In this document: positions 34,188 to 42,390 of the stretch, in pieces
Position numbering within the stretch: position 1 is the first letter of the stretch
Layout of the letters: the number at the start of each line of letters is the position of its first letter
Notes under the pieces: generated by a model
Seen by the model: the letters and a program-made list of their open reading frames with translations, nothing else
What the model was told of the DNA's origin: nothing
The model's database searches: none
Made by a program: the position numbers and the translations under genes
Assembly (NCBI RefSeq): GCF_001659705.1
Contig: NZ_CP015971.1
Coordinates: 1,488,001 to 1,552,000, forward strand
Source of the DNA: Arachidicoccus sp. BS20
GTDB lineage: Bacteria; Bacteroidota; Bacteroidia; Chitinophagales; Chitinophagaceae
Reading direction: 5' to 3'
DNA: 64,000 nucleotides

Positions 34188-35327
34188 ATGCAATTTAAAA
34201 ATGTTATAGGTCAGCAAGCAATAAAAACACAATTGGCAGATATGGTCGGCAGAAACCGCATCAGCCACGCATTGTTGTTTTTAGGAAAAGAAGGCGTGGG
34301 CGCGTTGCCCTTGGCATTGGCATTTGCACAGTACATTGTGTGCGAAAATAAGCAAAACGGCGAAGTCTGCGGCGTTTGCGCGCCTTGTATAAAAGCATCG
34401 CAATACATTCATCCCGATATTCATTTTTCATTTCCCGTGATTCCAAAAAAGTCGGGCGACAAACCTACGAGTGCAGATTACATTTCGGAATGGCGCGAAT
34501 TTTTAAAAAATTACCCGTACGGAAATGCTTTTGACTGGCTGCAATCCATTGGTGCAGAAAACAAGCAGGGAAATATTACGGCAGAAGAATGTAACGATAT
34601 TATGCGTAAGCTTAGCCTGAAAAGCTATGAAAGCGAATACAAAATTCTGATCCAATGGATGCCCGAATATTTGGGAAAAGAAGGCAACAAACTTCTGAAG
34701 CTGATTGAAGAACCGCCGGCAAAAACCTTGTTCATTTTTGTTGCAGAAAATGAAGAACAAATTTTGCCTACAATTTTGAGCCGCACACAATTGGTAAAAA
34801 TTCCTTTGTTGGAAACGAAAGATATTCAACTTTCATTGGAACAAAAAGCAAATTTGTCAGCCAATAAAGCATTGGACGTTGCCAATATTTCCGAAGGAAA
34901 TTACCGCGCTGCATTACAATTATTACAACACGCTTCGGACGATTGGCAGCAATATTTGCGCGATTGGCTCAATGCTATTTTAAAAGGCGGACATTCTGCA
35001 ATTGTAAAATGGATTGAAGAAATGAACAAGCTCGGCAGAGAAAAGCAAAAACAGTTTTTACGTTATTTCAACCATTTGCTCGCACAAAGTTTACGCCTGA
35101 GAATCATTGGCGAACAAAATGTTGCGCTCTCTGAACAAGACAAAGATTTTGCTTTGCGGTTAAATAAAATCGCTTCCGTAAGCCAGCAGGAAGCAATTGT
35201 GGAAGAACTTGACAAAGCCGCTTATTATATCGAAAGAAACGCTAATGCCAAAATGCTTTTCCATGCACTGAGCATCAAATTAAAATATATTATTCAGCAT
35301 AAAACAGTAATTTTGGCGGATTCGTAA
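34188..35327 (+). CDS. holB: DNA polymerase III delta-prime (clamp-loader) subunit
   Basis: The 379-residue AAA+ clamp-loader protein has FKNVIGQQAIKTQLADMVGRNRISHALLFLGKEGVGALPLALAFA. The Walker A is altered to GKEGVGALP, as expected for delta-prime. A four-cysteine zinc module is visible (C-GVCAPC), and ILSRTQ carries the SRC-like sensor, here SRT. It helps open the sliding clamp. A variant -7 box TATCTTCG (34175-34182) lies five bases before the ATG, so the mRNA may be almost leaderless. Confidence 0.88.
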   Translation: MQFKNVIGQQAIKTQLADMVGRNRISHALLFLGKEGVGALPLALAFAQYIVCENKQNGEVCGVCAPCIKASQYIHPDIHFSFPVIPKKSGDKPTSADYISEWREFLKNYPYGNAFDWLQSIGAENKQGNITAEECNDIMRKLSLKSYESEYKILIQWMPEYLGKEGNKLLKLIEEPPAKTLFIFVAENEEQILPTILSRTQLVKIPLLETKDIQLSLEQKANLSANKALDVANISEGNYRAALQLLQHASDDWQQYLRDWLNAILKGGHSAIVKWIEEMNKLGREKQKQFLRYFNHLLAQSLRLRIIGEQNVALSEQDKDFALRLNKIASVSQQEAIVEELDKAAYYIERNANAKMLFHALSIKLKYIIQHKTVILADS

Positions 35328-35436
35328 AGTATAATTTTAACAGTTATACCAATGAGGCACATAAATATATTAAATATCATTAATTCACTTTTTGCCGGGA
35401 GCAATCCCTGCAAAATCAAAATATATATTCAGGAAC

Positions 35437-36735
35437 ATGGGATGCGGAAATTGTGGTACGGGTAAACCGGGCGGCTGCAAAAGCAATGGCGGTTGCAGCA
35501 CGGGAAGTTGCAATAGAATGAATGTACACGATTGGTTACAAAACTTACCGATTGATAATCTTGACGGCGCTTGCAGAATTGTTGAGCTGAGTTTTAAAAA
35601 CGGCAGTCGCAAAGATTTCTTTATAAACAATACTCTACAGGTTTTCGACAAGGGCGAATATGTAACAGTCGAAGGTGTCAGCGGCTTCGATGTTGGCGAA
35701 GTGAGTCTTTGTGGCGAACTCGTAAGACTTCAGATGAAAAAAAGAGGCGTGAACGAAACTTCCGCCGAGTTTAAAAAAATTCTCCGCAAGAGTAGCGACC
35801 GGGACCTCGAACTTTTTAATACAAGCAAAAATAAAGAGCAAACAATACTGATGCGCTCGCGCGAAATTGCCCGCGAATTGAAACTACAAATGAAACTCTC
35901 CGAAGTGGAAATTCAGGCAGATGGCAAAAAAGCAACATTCTTCTACACAGCAGACGACCGTGTGGACTTCCGCGAAATGATTAAAATGTTTGCCGGCGAG
36001 TTTAAGCTGAAAGTGGAAATGCGCCAGATAGGCATTCGTCAGGAAGCGAGCAAAGTCGGCGGCATTGGCAGTTGCGGTCGCGAACTTTGTTGCAGCACTT
36101 GGCTGACTGACTTTAAAAGTGTGAATACAACGGCTGCACGTTACCAAAATCTCAGCATTAACCAGACAAAACTGAGCGGACAATGCGGGCGGTTGAAATG
36201 TTGCTTGAATTATGAATTGGATACTTACCTTGACGCATTACAGCATTTTCCCAACAATGCCGACACGCTTGAAATTCAACGCGGCAAGGCATTTTTGGTA
36301 AAGAAAGATATTTTCAAAGATTTAATGTGGTACACTTTGCCCGACAGCTCAAAGCAATATCCGCTCACGCTGAAACGTGTAAAGGAAATCCAAATGCTGA
36401 ACAATAAGGGCGAGAGACCCGAAAGCCTTGAAGCCGTAGAATTGGTAGGAAAAGTAAAAGAAGTAGAGCCAAGTTTTGTGGACGTAGTCGGGCACATCAG
36501 CCTGAGCGCGCTGGAACGCAACGACAAAAAACGCAAGCACAAACACAAAGCGGAAAAACAACAAGGAGAACAACAAAGCAATCACAAGCACGCCAATCGC
36601 GGCACAGCTAAGCACCCGCAAAATCATAATAATGATAAGCGGAAAAATAATGACCGCCGCCAGCATTCGCCGAAGCCGAATAATCATCATAACAATAACA
36701 AGCCTAACAATGGAACGGCAAAGCCGAAGCAATAA
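35437..36735 (+). CDS. PSP1/RicT-like protein with Cys-rich N-terminus and basic tail
   Basis: The 432-residue protein has a PSP1 core (about residues 95-270) with the conserved cysteine pairs SCGRELCCSTW and SGQCGRLKCCLNYE. In Bacillus RicT such residues bind iron-sulfur clusters within the RicA-F-T complex that guides RNase Y. The N-terminus MGCGNCGTGKPGGCKSNGGC adds another cysteine cluster. The last 80 residues are a low-complexity H/N/K/R tail. I chose the ATG at 35437 because the longer frame begins at TTG and adds nothing typical. Confidence 0.85.
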   Translation: MGCGNCGTGKPGGCKSNGGCSTGSCNRMNVHDWLQNLPIDNLDGACRIVELSFKNGSRKDFFINNTLQVFDKGEYVTVEGVSGFDVGEVSLCGELVRLQMKKRGVNETSAEFKKILRKSSDRDLELFNTSKNKEQTILMRSREIARELKLQMKLSEVEIQADGKKATFFYTADDRVDFREMIKMFAGEFKLKVEMRQIGIRQEASKVGGIGSCGRELCCSTWLTDFKSVNTTAARYQNLSINQTKLSGQCGRLKCCLNYELDTYLDALQHFPNNADTLEIQRGKAFLVKKDIFKDLMWYTLPDSSKQYPLTLKRVKEIQMLNNKGERPESLEAVELVGKVKEVEPSFVDVVGHISLSALERNDKKRKHKHKAEKQQGEQQSNHKHANRGTAKHPQNHNNDKRKNNDRRQHSPKPNNHHNNNKPNNGTAKPKQ

Positions 36736-36740
36736 GTAAA

Positions 36741-36779
36741 AATAAAAACGGAACGTGTTTAATACGTTCCGTTTTTATT
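36741..36779. terminator. Bidirectional terminator between the PSP1 gene and guaB
   Basis: AATAAAAACGGAACGT (36741-36756) pairs perfectly over 16 bp with ACGTTCCGTTTTTATT (36764-36779). Confidence 0.9.
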
Positions 36780-36799
36780 TTTATTAATCTGCTATAAAT

Positions 36800-38299
36800 T
36801 TATCTTCTGCTGTAATTCGGCGCTTCTTTCGTAATATAAACATCGTGCGCGTGACTTTCAGACATACCGGCATTGGTAATTTGGATAAATGTTGCTTTGC
36901 GCAATGCTTCCAGGTTTTTCGAGCCGGTCAGTCCCATACCTGCGCGCAATCCGCCCACATACTGAGCAACAATTTCACTCAAATAACCTTTGTATGCCAC
37001 GCGACCTTCAATACCTTCGGGAACAAGTTTTTTCGCATCTGCTTTTCCATCTTGAAAATAACGGTCGCCGCTTCCCTGCTGCATCGCGCCGATGCTCCCC
37101 ATGCCGCGATATTGTTTGAATTTACGTCCTTCAAAAATAATGGTTTCTCCGGGGCTTTCTTCTACACCTGCAAACACGCTTCCCATCATCACAGTCTCAG
37201 CTCCTGCCGCTAACGCTTTTACCATATCGCCCGTATAGCGAATACCACCGTCGGCAATCACGGGAATACCCGTTCCTTTCAGCGCATTGGCAGCATCCAT
37301 AATTGCGGAAAGTTGCGGAACACCTGCGCCCGTAACAATTCTTGTCGTACAAATAGAACCCGGACCAATGCCCACTTTCACAGCATCTGCACCTGCATCG
37401 GCTAATGCTTTAGCTCCTGCTATTGTGGCAATATTGCCTGCAATCACTTGCAGATTTTTAAAATTCTTTTTCAGATTTTTCAAGGCATCAATCACACCTT
37501 TTGTATGTCCGTGCGAACTGTCGAGTGCAACTACATCTACACCCACTTGCAGCAATGCCTCGGCTCTCTCCAGCAAATCTTTGGTAATACCCAATGCACC
37601 TCCAACCAACAAACGACCATAACCGTCTTTTACGGCATTGGGGAAATTTTTCAGTTGAAGAATATCGCGGTAAGTAATCAGCCCCACCAAATCGCCGGCT
37701 TTATTTACGACAGGCAATTTCTCAATCATGTGTTGGCGGAAAATCTTTTCTGCTTTTTTCAAATCCGTTCCTGCGGGCGCAGTTACAAGATTTTCTTTGG
37801 TCATTACTTCTGAAACTTTACGCTTCATATTATCTTCAAAACGCAGATCGCGGTTGGTAATAATTCCGACCAATTTTTTTTGCTGATTCACAACAGGAAT
37901 ACCGCCGATTTTATTTTCTTTCATCAGTTTCAAAGCATCGCCGATGGTTGCATTTTCGTGCAAAGTAATCGGGTCGAGAATTAAGCCGCTTTCGCTTCTT
38001 TTCACTTTGCGCACTTGCTCCGCCTGTTTTTCGACAGACATATTTTTGTGCAAAATGCCCAATCCGCCTTCGCGTGCCAACGCAATCGCAAGGCTTGCTT
38101 CGGTTACGGTGTCCATTGCTGCGGACAGCATGGGAACATTGAGTTGAATACTTTTTGTGAGATTGGTACGAAGGTCTGCTTCGCTTGGAAGTACTTCACT
38201 ATATGCGGGTTGTAACAATACATCGTCGAATGTTAAACCTGTTCCGTAAAATCTTGAAAGGGAAGATTGTGTGCTTTGGGGAGAATTTCTTGTTGCCAT
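36800..38299 (-). CDS. guaB: IMP dehydrogenase
   Basis: The protein has 499 residues from the ATG at 38299. The TIM barrel is interrupted by two CBS domains (about residues 100-220). The catalytic loop [18 protein letters not shown] contains the active cysteine, and the flap has the usual [20 protein letters not shown]. It oxidises IMP to XMP for guanine nucleotides. A TTG two codons upstream could also serve as start, but the promoter box lies across it. Confidence 0.97.
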   Translation of the reverse strand: MATRNSPQSTQSSLSRFYGTGLTFDDVLLQPAYSEVLPSEADLRTNLTKSIQLNVPMLSAAMDTVTEASLAIALAREGGLGILHKNMSVEKQAEQVRKVKRSESGLILDPITLHENATIGDALKLMKENKIGGIPVVNQQKKLVGIITNRDLRFEDNMKRKVSEVMTKENLVTAPAGTDLKKAEKIFRQHMIEKLPVVNKAGDLVGLITYRDILQLKNFPNAVKDGYGRLLVGGALGITKDLLERAEALLQVGVDVVALDSSHGHTKGVIDALKNLKKNFKNLQVIAGNIATIAGAKALADAGADAVKVGIGPGSICTTRIVTGAGVPQLSAIMDAANALKGTGIPVIADGGIRYTGDMVKALAAGAETVMMGSVFAGVEESPGETIIFEGRKFKQYRGMGSIGAMQQGSGDRYFQDGKADAKKLVPEGIEGRVAYKGYLSEIVAQYVGGLRAGMGLTGSKNLEALRKATFIQITNAGMSESHAHDVYITKEAPNYSRR

Positions 38300-38302
38300 G
38301 AG

Positions 38303-38335
38303 CAAAGGTAGAACGAGAAATTTTTATAGGCAAAA
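38303..38335 (-). promoter_or_regulatory. guaB promoter, predicted leaderless
   Basis: On the minus strand a -33 element TTTTG (38331-38335) is spaced 20 nt from a perfect -7 box TACCTTTG (38303-38310). Only three bases (CTC) separate the box from the ATG at 38299. Transcription would therefore start at or within a few bases of the start codon. Confidence 0.75.
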
Positions 38336-38367
38336 TTTTTTTGTAAAGGGAATATTAAATGAAGAAA

Positions 38368-38967
38368 TCAACTCATTGCTTCCAATAAATCTTTAAGATG
38401 CCCGATATTATTTTCAAACTTAGGCTGCGTATAAAATCTGTTCCATATATACATTAAAAATACAAAAGAAAGATATGCTAAGATGCGAAAAAACGAAGGC
38501 GTGTTCGCCCACCCGGGCATTAACGGTGGAATATCAAAAGTAATCATCAGCTCTATTACAATGGCAAGAAGTATAATTACAATTATACCTGCAATCTTTG
38601 CATCTTTTCTGTTTTTTATCAGCGCGACAATTTCCATTTCGATATTGGATTTTAACGATGAATCAATGCTTATCAATCTGTTTGCAATCATGTAATTTTT
38701 CAAGTTAAAAAACAAGGAAACGATTATAGATAAGGTTGCTGTCCAAATCAAAGGATTGCTTAGTCTTTCGGGTTTTTGTATATCATTCAATACCCAGATT
38801 CCCAACAGGGCAAGCATTCCCCAAAGCCTTTTTTTATTTTTTCTCACAAATGAATTTAGCGGATTGTATTCATTGTTTTGCAAAATTCCAAGCAATCGAT
38901 TGTATTTAATATCGTCTGTCTTGGCTTGCTGATTTTGCCAGTTTTCTTTTAAATTATCAAGTTCCAT
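38368..38967 (-). CDS. Membrane protein paired with an ECF sigma factor
   Basis: The 199-residue protein has a soluble N-terminus (MELDNLKENWQNQQ), then about four hydrophobic segments near residues 47-60, 72-88, 124-142 and 158-175. It starts 5 bp after the sigma-factor gene and should be co-expressed. The position suggests a regulator of the sigma factor, such as an anti-sigma protein. No recognised anti-sigma domain is visible, so that role is inference. Confidence 0.75.
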   Translation of the reverse strand: MELDNLKENWQNQQAKTDDIKYNRLLGILQNNEYNPLNSFVRKNKKRLWGMLALLGIWVLNDIQKPERLSNPLIWTATLSIIVSLFFNLKNYMIANRLISIDSSLKSNIEMEIVALIKNRKDAKIAGIIVIILLAIVIELMITFDIPPLMPGWANTPSFFRILAYLSFVFLMYIWNRFYTQPKFENNIGHLKDLLEAMS

Positions 38968-38972
38968 AATTT

Positions 38973-39464
38973 TTATACCAATTGTTTTAATTTATCTTTT
39001 ATCCTACTCATTTTTACGCGCAAGTTTCCTGCGTTGATACCAATTATTTCTTCCATTTCATCGTATGACTTTCCGTCGAGATACAGCATTACAATTGCCT
39101 TTTCAACCAAATTTAGCTTAGATATAGCGGTGTACAATTTTTCCAGATTTTCATCGTCAGAAGGTTCGTAACTGACTTGGATAATATTTTCGGAAATATC
39201 GTTGATGTCTTGAAATCTTAATGCAGACTTTTCTTTTCTCACTCTCATCAAAGCCGTATAAATTGCTATTTTATACATCCATGAAGTGATTTTTGAATTG
39301 CCTTTGAACGATGGAAAAGCGCGCCAAATCTGAATTACAATTTCTTGAAACAAATCCTGACAATCTTGTGGTGTAGAAGTATAAATTCGGGAAACCTTGA
39401 GTATTAGTAATTGATTTTCTTTTATAAGATTTCCGAACTTTTGTTGTGTTTCATTCTTTATCAA
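38973..39464 (-). CDS. ECF-type RNA polymerase sigma factor
   Basis: The 163-residue protein has sigma region 2 (DLFQEIVIQIWRAFPSFKGNSKITSWMYKIAIYTALMRVRKEK) and region 4 (LVEKAIVMLYLDGKSYDEMEEIIGINAGNLRVKMSRIKDKL). It directs RNA polymerase to a small regulon. Its target promoters are unknown. It forms a two-gene unit with the downstream membrane protein, which may keep it inactive until a signal arrives. Confidence 0.93.
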   Translation of the reverse strand: MIKNETQQKFGNLIKENQLLILKVSRIYTSTPQDCQDLFQEIVIQIWRAFPSFKGNSKITSWMYKIAIYTALMRVRKEKSALRFQDINDISENIIQVSYEPSDDENLEKLYTAISKLNLVEKAIVMLYLDGKSYDEMEEIIGINAGNLRVKMSRIKDKLKQLV

Positions 39465-39580
39465 AATACAATTGCTTTATAATAAGTTGCAGACAAATTA
39501 AATTTGTTACAGTTAAATCCAAAAAATTTCCTGCTATCATTTGTCTTAGCATGGCGATGACTTACCATAAACCGTATTCG

Positions 39581-39603
39581 TTGTTGGTCTGAAGACGCAA
39601 CAA
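39581..39603. repeat. Hairpin in the sigma factor/E2 intergenic region
   Basis: TTGTTG-GTCT-GA-AGAC-G-CAACAA folds as a 10-bp stem with one bulge. It lies in the 282-bp gap between the divergent sigma-factor and pdhC genes. No T-run follows on either side. It looks like a dispersed palindromic module. The remainder of the gap shows nothing recognisable. Confidence 0.5.
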
Positions 39604-39746
39604 TGGCATGTTTTTCTTAACAAACTTCCACCCATTTTAAATTTAACCAATTAAATTTGCGGCGACTTAGAGCATTTAGGTTTTTTGGCGTAATTTCACG
39701 CACGATTTTTTATTCGACAACAGAGCAAAATTTTATACATAAGATT

Positions 39747-41378
39747 ATGGCAGAAGTAATTAAAATGCCGCGTTTAAGCGATACGATGACCGAAGGTGTG
39801 ATTGCCGCATGGCACAAAAAAGTGGGCGACGATGTGAAGAAAGGCGATTTGTTGGCAGAAATTGAGACCGACAAAGCAACAATGGAACTCGAAAGTTACA
39901 AAGATGGAACGATTCTCTATCTCGGCGCAGACAACGGCGGCAAATTGCAGGTAGATGATTTGCTCGCAATCGTTGGTAATAAAGGCGAAGATATTAGCGC
40001 ATTGGTTTCCGGCGGCGCAACTGCTCCTGCAAAAACCGAAGAAGCAAAACCTGCTGAAACACCTGCTGCGACTGCATCTCAGCCAAGTTCATCTATCGAT
40101 ATTTCCAAATTGGACGAAGTAGTTTTGATGCCTCGCCTGAGCGATACAATGACGGAAGGCGTAATCGCTTCCTGGCAAAAAAATGTGGGCGATGATGTGA
40201 AGAAAGGCGATATTCTTGCCGAAATCGAAACCGACAAGGCAACGATGGAATTGGAAAGTTATAAAAACGGGAAACTGCTTTATCAAGGTGCGCCTGCCGG
40301 CGAAAAAATTGCGGTAAATGATTTACTCGCAATCATCGGCAGCGATGGAATTGATGTAAACGCGATTGTTGCCGCAGCAAAAAGTAACACTTCCGCAAGC
40401 GAAGCGGAGCCTGCTAAAGAAGAAGCTCAAACTGTTGAAAAATCTGCTGCGCCTGCCGCAACGCCTGCGCCGCAAGCGGAACAGGTTGTGGTAAACGAAG
40501 GAAGAATTTTGGCTTCGCCTTTGGCTAAAAAATTGGCAAGCGAAAAAGGCATCGATTTAAAATATGTAAAAGGCAGCGGCGACAACGGAAGAATCGTAAA
40601 AGCCGATGTGGAGAATTATACGCCAAGTGCACAAACGCAAGCTGCACCTGCATCTGCGAACGTTGAAACCTTTGCAACTGCCGCGCCTGCGGGACAAGTT
40701 TCTTTCGACGAAATTCCTGTTACACAAATGCGCAAAACCATTGCGCGCCGATTGTCGGAAAGTTTATTTACCGCGCCACATTTTTATGTTACCATGTCTA
40801 TCAACATGGATGCTGCGGTTGCCGCGCGTCCCGTGTTGAATAAAGACGGCAAAGCAAAAATCAGCTTTAACGATATTGTGTTGAAAGCGGTTGCCGTTGC
40901 GTTGAAACAACATCCTGCCGTGAACAGCAGTTGGCTGGGCGATAAAATCCGCATCAATCATCATGTGAACATTGGCGTTGCAGTTGCGGTGGAAGACGGA
41001 TTGCTTGTGCCTGTTGTTCGCTTCGCAGATACAAAATCATTGACACAAATTTCTGCGGAAGTAAAAACTTTCGCACAGAAAGCAAAGGATAAAAAATTGC
41101 AGCCGTCCGATTGGGAAGGCAGTACATTCACGATTAGCAATTTGGGAATGTTCGGCGTTGATGAATTTACGGCAATCATCAATCCGCCCGATGCGTGTAT
41201 TCTTGCGGTTGGCGGCATTTCGCAAGAACCGATTGTGAAAGACGGGCAAATTGTGGTGGGCAACATTATGAAAGTTACGTTGAGCGCAGACCATCGCGTG
41301 GTGGACGGCGCAACGGCAGCCGCATTCCTGCAAACGCTGAAAGGCTTGCTGGAAGAGCCTTTGAAGATGTTGTTGTAA
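39747..41378 (+). CDS. pdhC: Pyruvate dehydrogenase E2, dihydrolipoyl acetyltransferase
   Basis: The 543-residue protein has two N-terminal lipoyl domains, each with the lipoylated-lysine motif ETDKATMELESY (about residues 40-51 and 165-176). They are joined by Ala/Pro-rich linkers. A peripheral-subunit-binding domain follows (ASPLAKKLASEKGIDLKYVKGSGDNGRI), then the catalytic domain with HRVVDGATAAAFL near the C-terminus. It transfers acetyl groups to CoA. E1 and E3 are not in this window. The ATG at 39747 is chosen because the lipoyl fold begins at once. Confidence 0.96.
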   Translation: MAEVIKMPRLSDTMTEGVIAAWHKKVGDDVKKGDLLAEIETDKATMELESYKDGTILYLGADNGGKLQVDDLLAIVGNKGEDISALVSGGATAPAKTEEAKPAETPAATASQPSSSIDISKLDEVVLMPRLSDTMTEGVIASWQKNVGDDVKKGDILAEIETDKATMELESYKNGKLLYQGAPAGEKIAVNDLLAIIGSDGIDVNAIVAAAKSNTSASEAEPAKEEAQTVEKSAAPAATPAPQAEQVVVNEGRILASPLAKKLASEKGIDLKYVKGSGDNGRIVKADVENYTPSAQTQAAPASANVETFATAAPAGQVSFDEIPVTQMRKTIARRLSESLFTAPHFYVTMSINMDAAVAARPVLNKDGKAKISFNDIVLKAVAVALKQHPAVNSSWLGDKIRINHHVNIGVAVAVEDGLLVPVVRFADTKSLTQISAEVKTFAQKAKDKKLQPSDWEGSTFTISNLGMFGVDEFTAIINPPDACILAVGGISQEPIVKDGQIVVGNIMKVTLSADHRVVDGATAAAFLQTLKGLLEEPLKMLL

Positions 41379-41456
41379 ATTCTTTGAGGCATTTGTCTTT
41401 ATAAAATTCTATTGTAATTTTGTTATTTTAAATTAATTTTACGAAAGAAAAATCTG

Positions 41457-41741
41457 ATGGCGGAAACATTGCACATAACCGATATACAGCTTTTCAATGT
41501 ATTGAAAAAGAAGTTAGGCGAAACGGAAGCCGAAACACTGGTAAGTTATGTACGCACTTCGGTAAAAGAAGAAATAAAAGAGCAGGTTCCTAATATTGCA
41601 ACAAAAGATTTTGTCGCGGCTGAAATTGCTAAGGTAGAATCCAAAATATCAGAATCTAAATTTCAAATCATATTATGGGCGTTTGTGTTCTGGGTTACGC
41701 AGTTGAGCGCCATATTTGCTTTCCTGAAATTTCTGAAATAA
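41457..41741 (+). CDS. Small coiled-coil protein with C-terminal membrane anchor
   Basis: The 94-residue protein has a helical N-terminal part (ITDIQLFNVLKKKLGETEAETLVSYVRTSVKEEIKEQV) that resembles DUF1640/CCDC90-like proteins. A short coiled coil follows, then a C-terminal hydrophobic helix (FQIILWAFVFWVTQLSAIFAFLKFL). The function is unknown. A -7 box TAATTTTG (41415-41422) lies 34 nt upstream of the ATG. Confidence 0.75.
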   Translation: MAETLHITDIQLFNVLKKKLGETEAETLVSYVRTSVKEEIKEQVPNIATKDFVAAEIAKVESKISESKFQIILWAFVFWVTQLSAIFAFLKFLK

Positions 41742-41752
41742 AAATATCATGA

Positions 41753-42331
41753 ATGAAATTATCCAATAAAATCATCATCAGTTTTGCTGCGTTAATTGTT
41801 ATTGCAGTTTTGTATCGTTTTATTCCTTTGCCAAAAGGTGTTTATGGTTTTACACCCATGTTTGCGATGGCAATTTTCGGCGGAGTAATTTTTAAGGATA
41901 ATAAAAAATTGGCTTTTGCTTTACCGCTGATAACGTTTTTTTTCTCGGATATCATTTATCAATTACTTTATAATGCAGGCAAACCATTTAACGGAAATTG
42001 GGGATTTTACAAAGACCAATGGCTGAATTATATTTTGTTTGCAATCACAGTTTGTATAGGATTTTTTATCAAGAAAATCAATATCGTGAATGTTACGCTT
42101 GCAGCAATTGCAGCACCTACGCTATTCTATATTCTATCTAATTTTTCTTATTGGGCATTTACGCAATCATATTACAATGAGCATAAAACTTTGCTTCAAT
42201 GTTATATTGACGGCTTGCCGTTTTATTTGCCTTGGAGTGTGGTTTCAACAATCGTTTATTCAGGCATTTTGTTCGGTGCATTTTACGGAGTGCAGAATTT
42301 TACCGCAAAGAAAATGGCAGTTTCTCATTAA
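41753..42331 (+). CDS. DUF6580-like integral membrane protein
   Basis: The 192-residue protein has about five hydrophobic segments. It has the pattern RFIPLPKGVYGFTPMFAMAIFGGVIF near the N-terminus and FSDIIYQLLYNAG and ILSNFSYWAF further on. This matches the DUF6580 family of membrane proteins of unknown function, which show distant similarity to ECF-transporter S-components. It starts 11 bp after the small anchored protein, so the two may share an mRNA. Confidence 0.8.
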   Translation: MKLSNKIIISFAALIVIAVLYRFIPLPKGVYGFTPMFAMAIFGGVIFKDNKKLAFALPLITFFFSDIIYQLLYNAGKPFNGNWGFYKDQWLNYILFAITVCIGFFIKKINIVNVTLAAIAAPTLFYILSNFSYWAFTQSYYNEHKTLLQCYIDGLPFYLPWSVVSTIVYSGILFGAFYGVQNFTAKKMAVSH

Positions 42332-42355
42332 GAAACTAAACATAAACTTTTATGC

Positions 42356-42390
42356 AAGCGCAGATAAAAAAATATCTGCGCTTTTTTTAT
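42356..42390. terminator. Terminator after the DUF6580 gene
   Basis: AAGCGCAGATA (42356-42366) pairs with TATCTGCGCTT (42373-42383), followed by a T-run. It may also end the convergent receptor gene. Confidence 0.85.
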
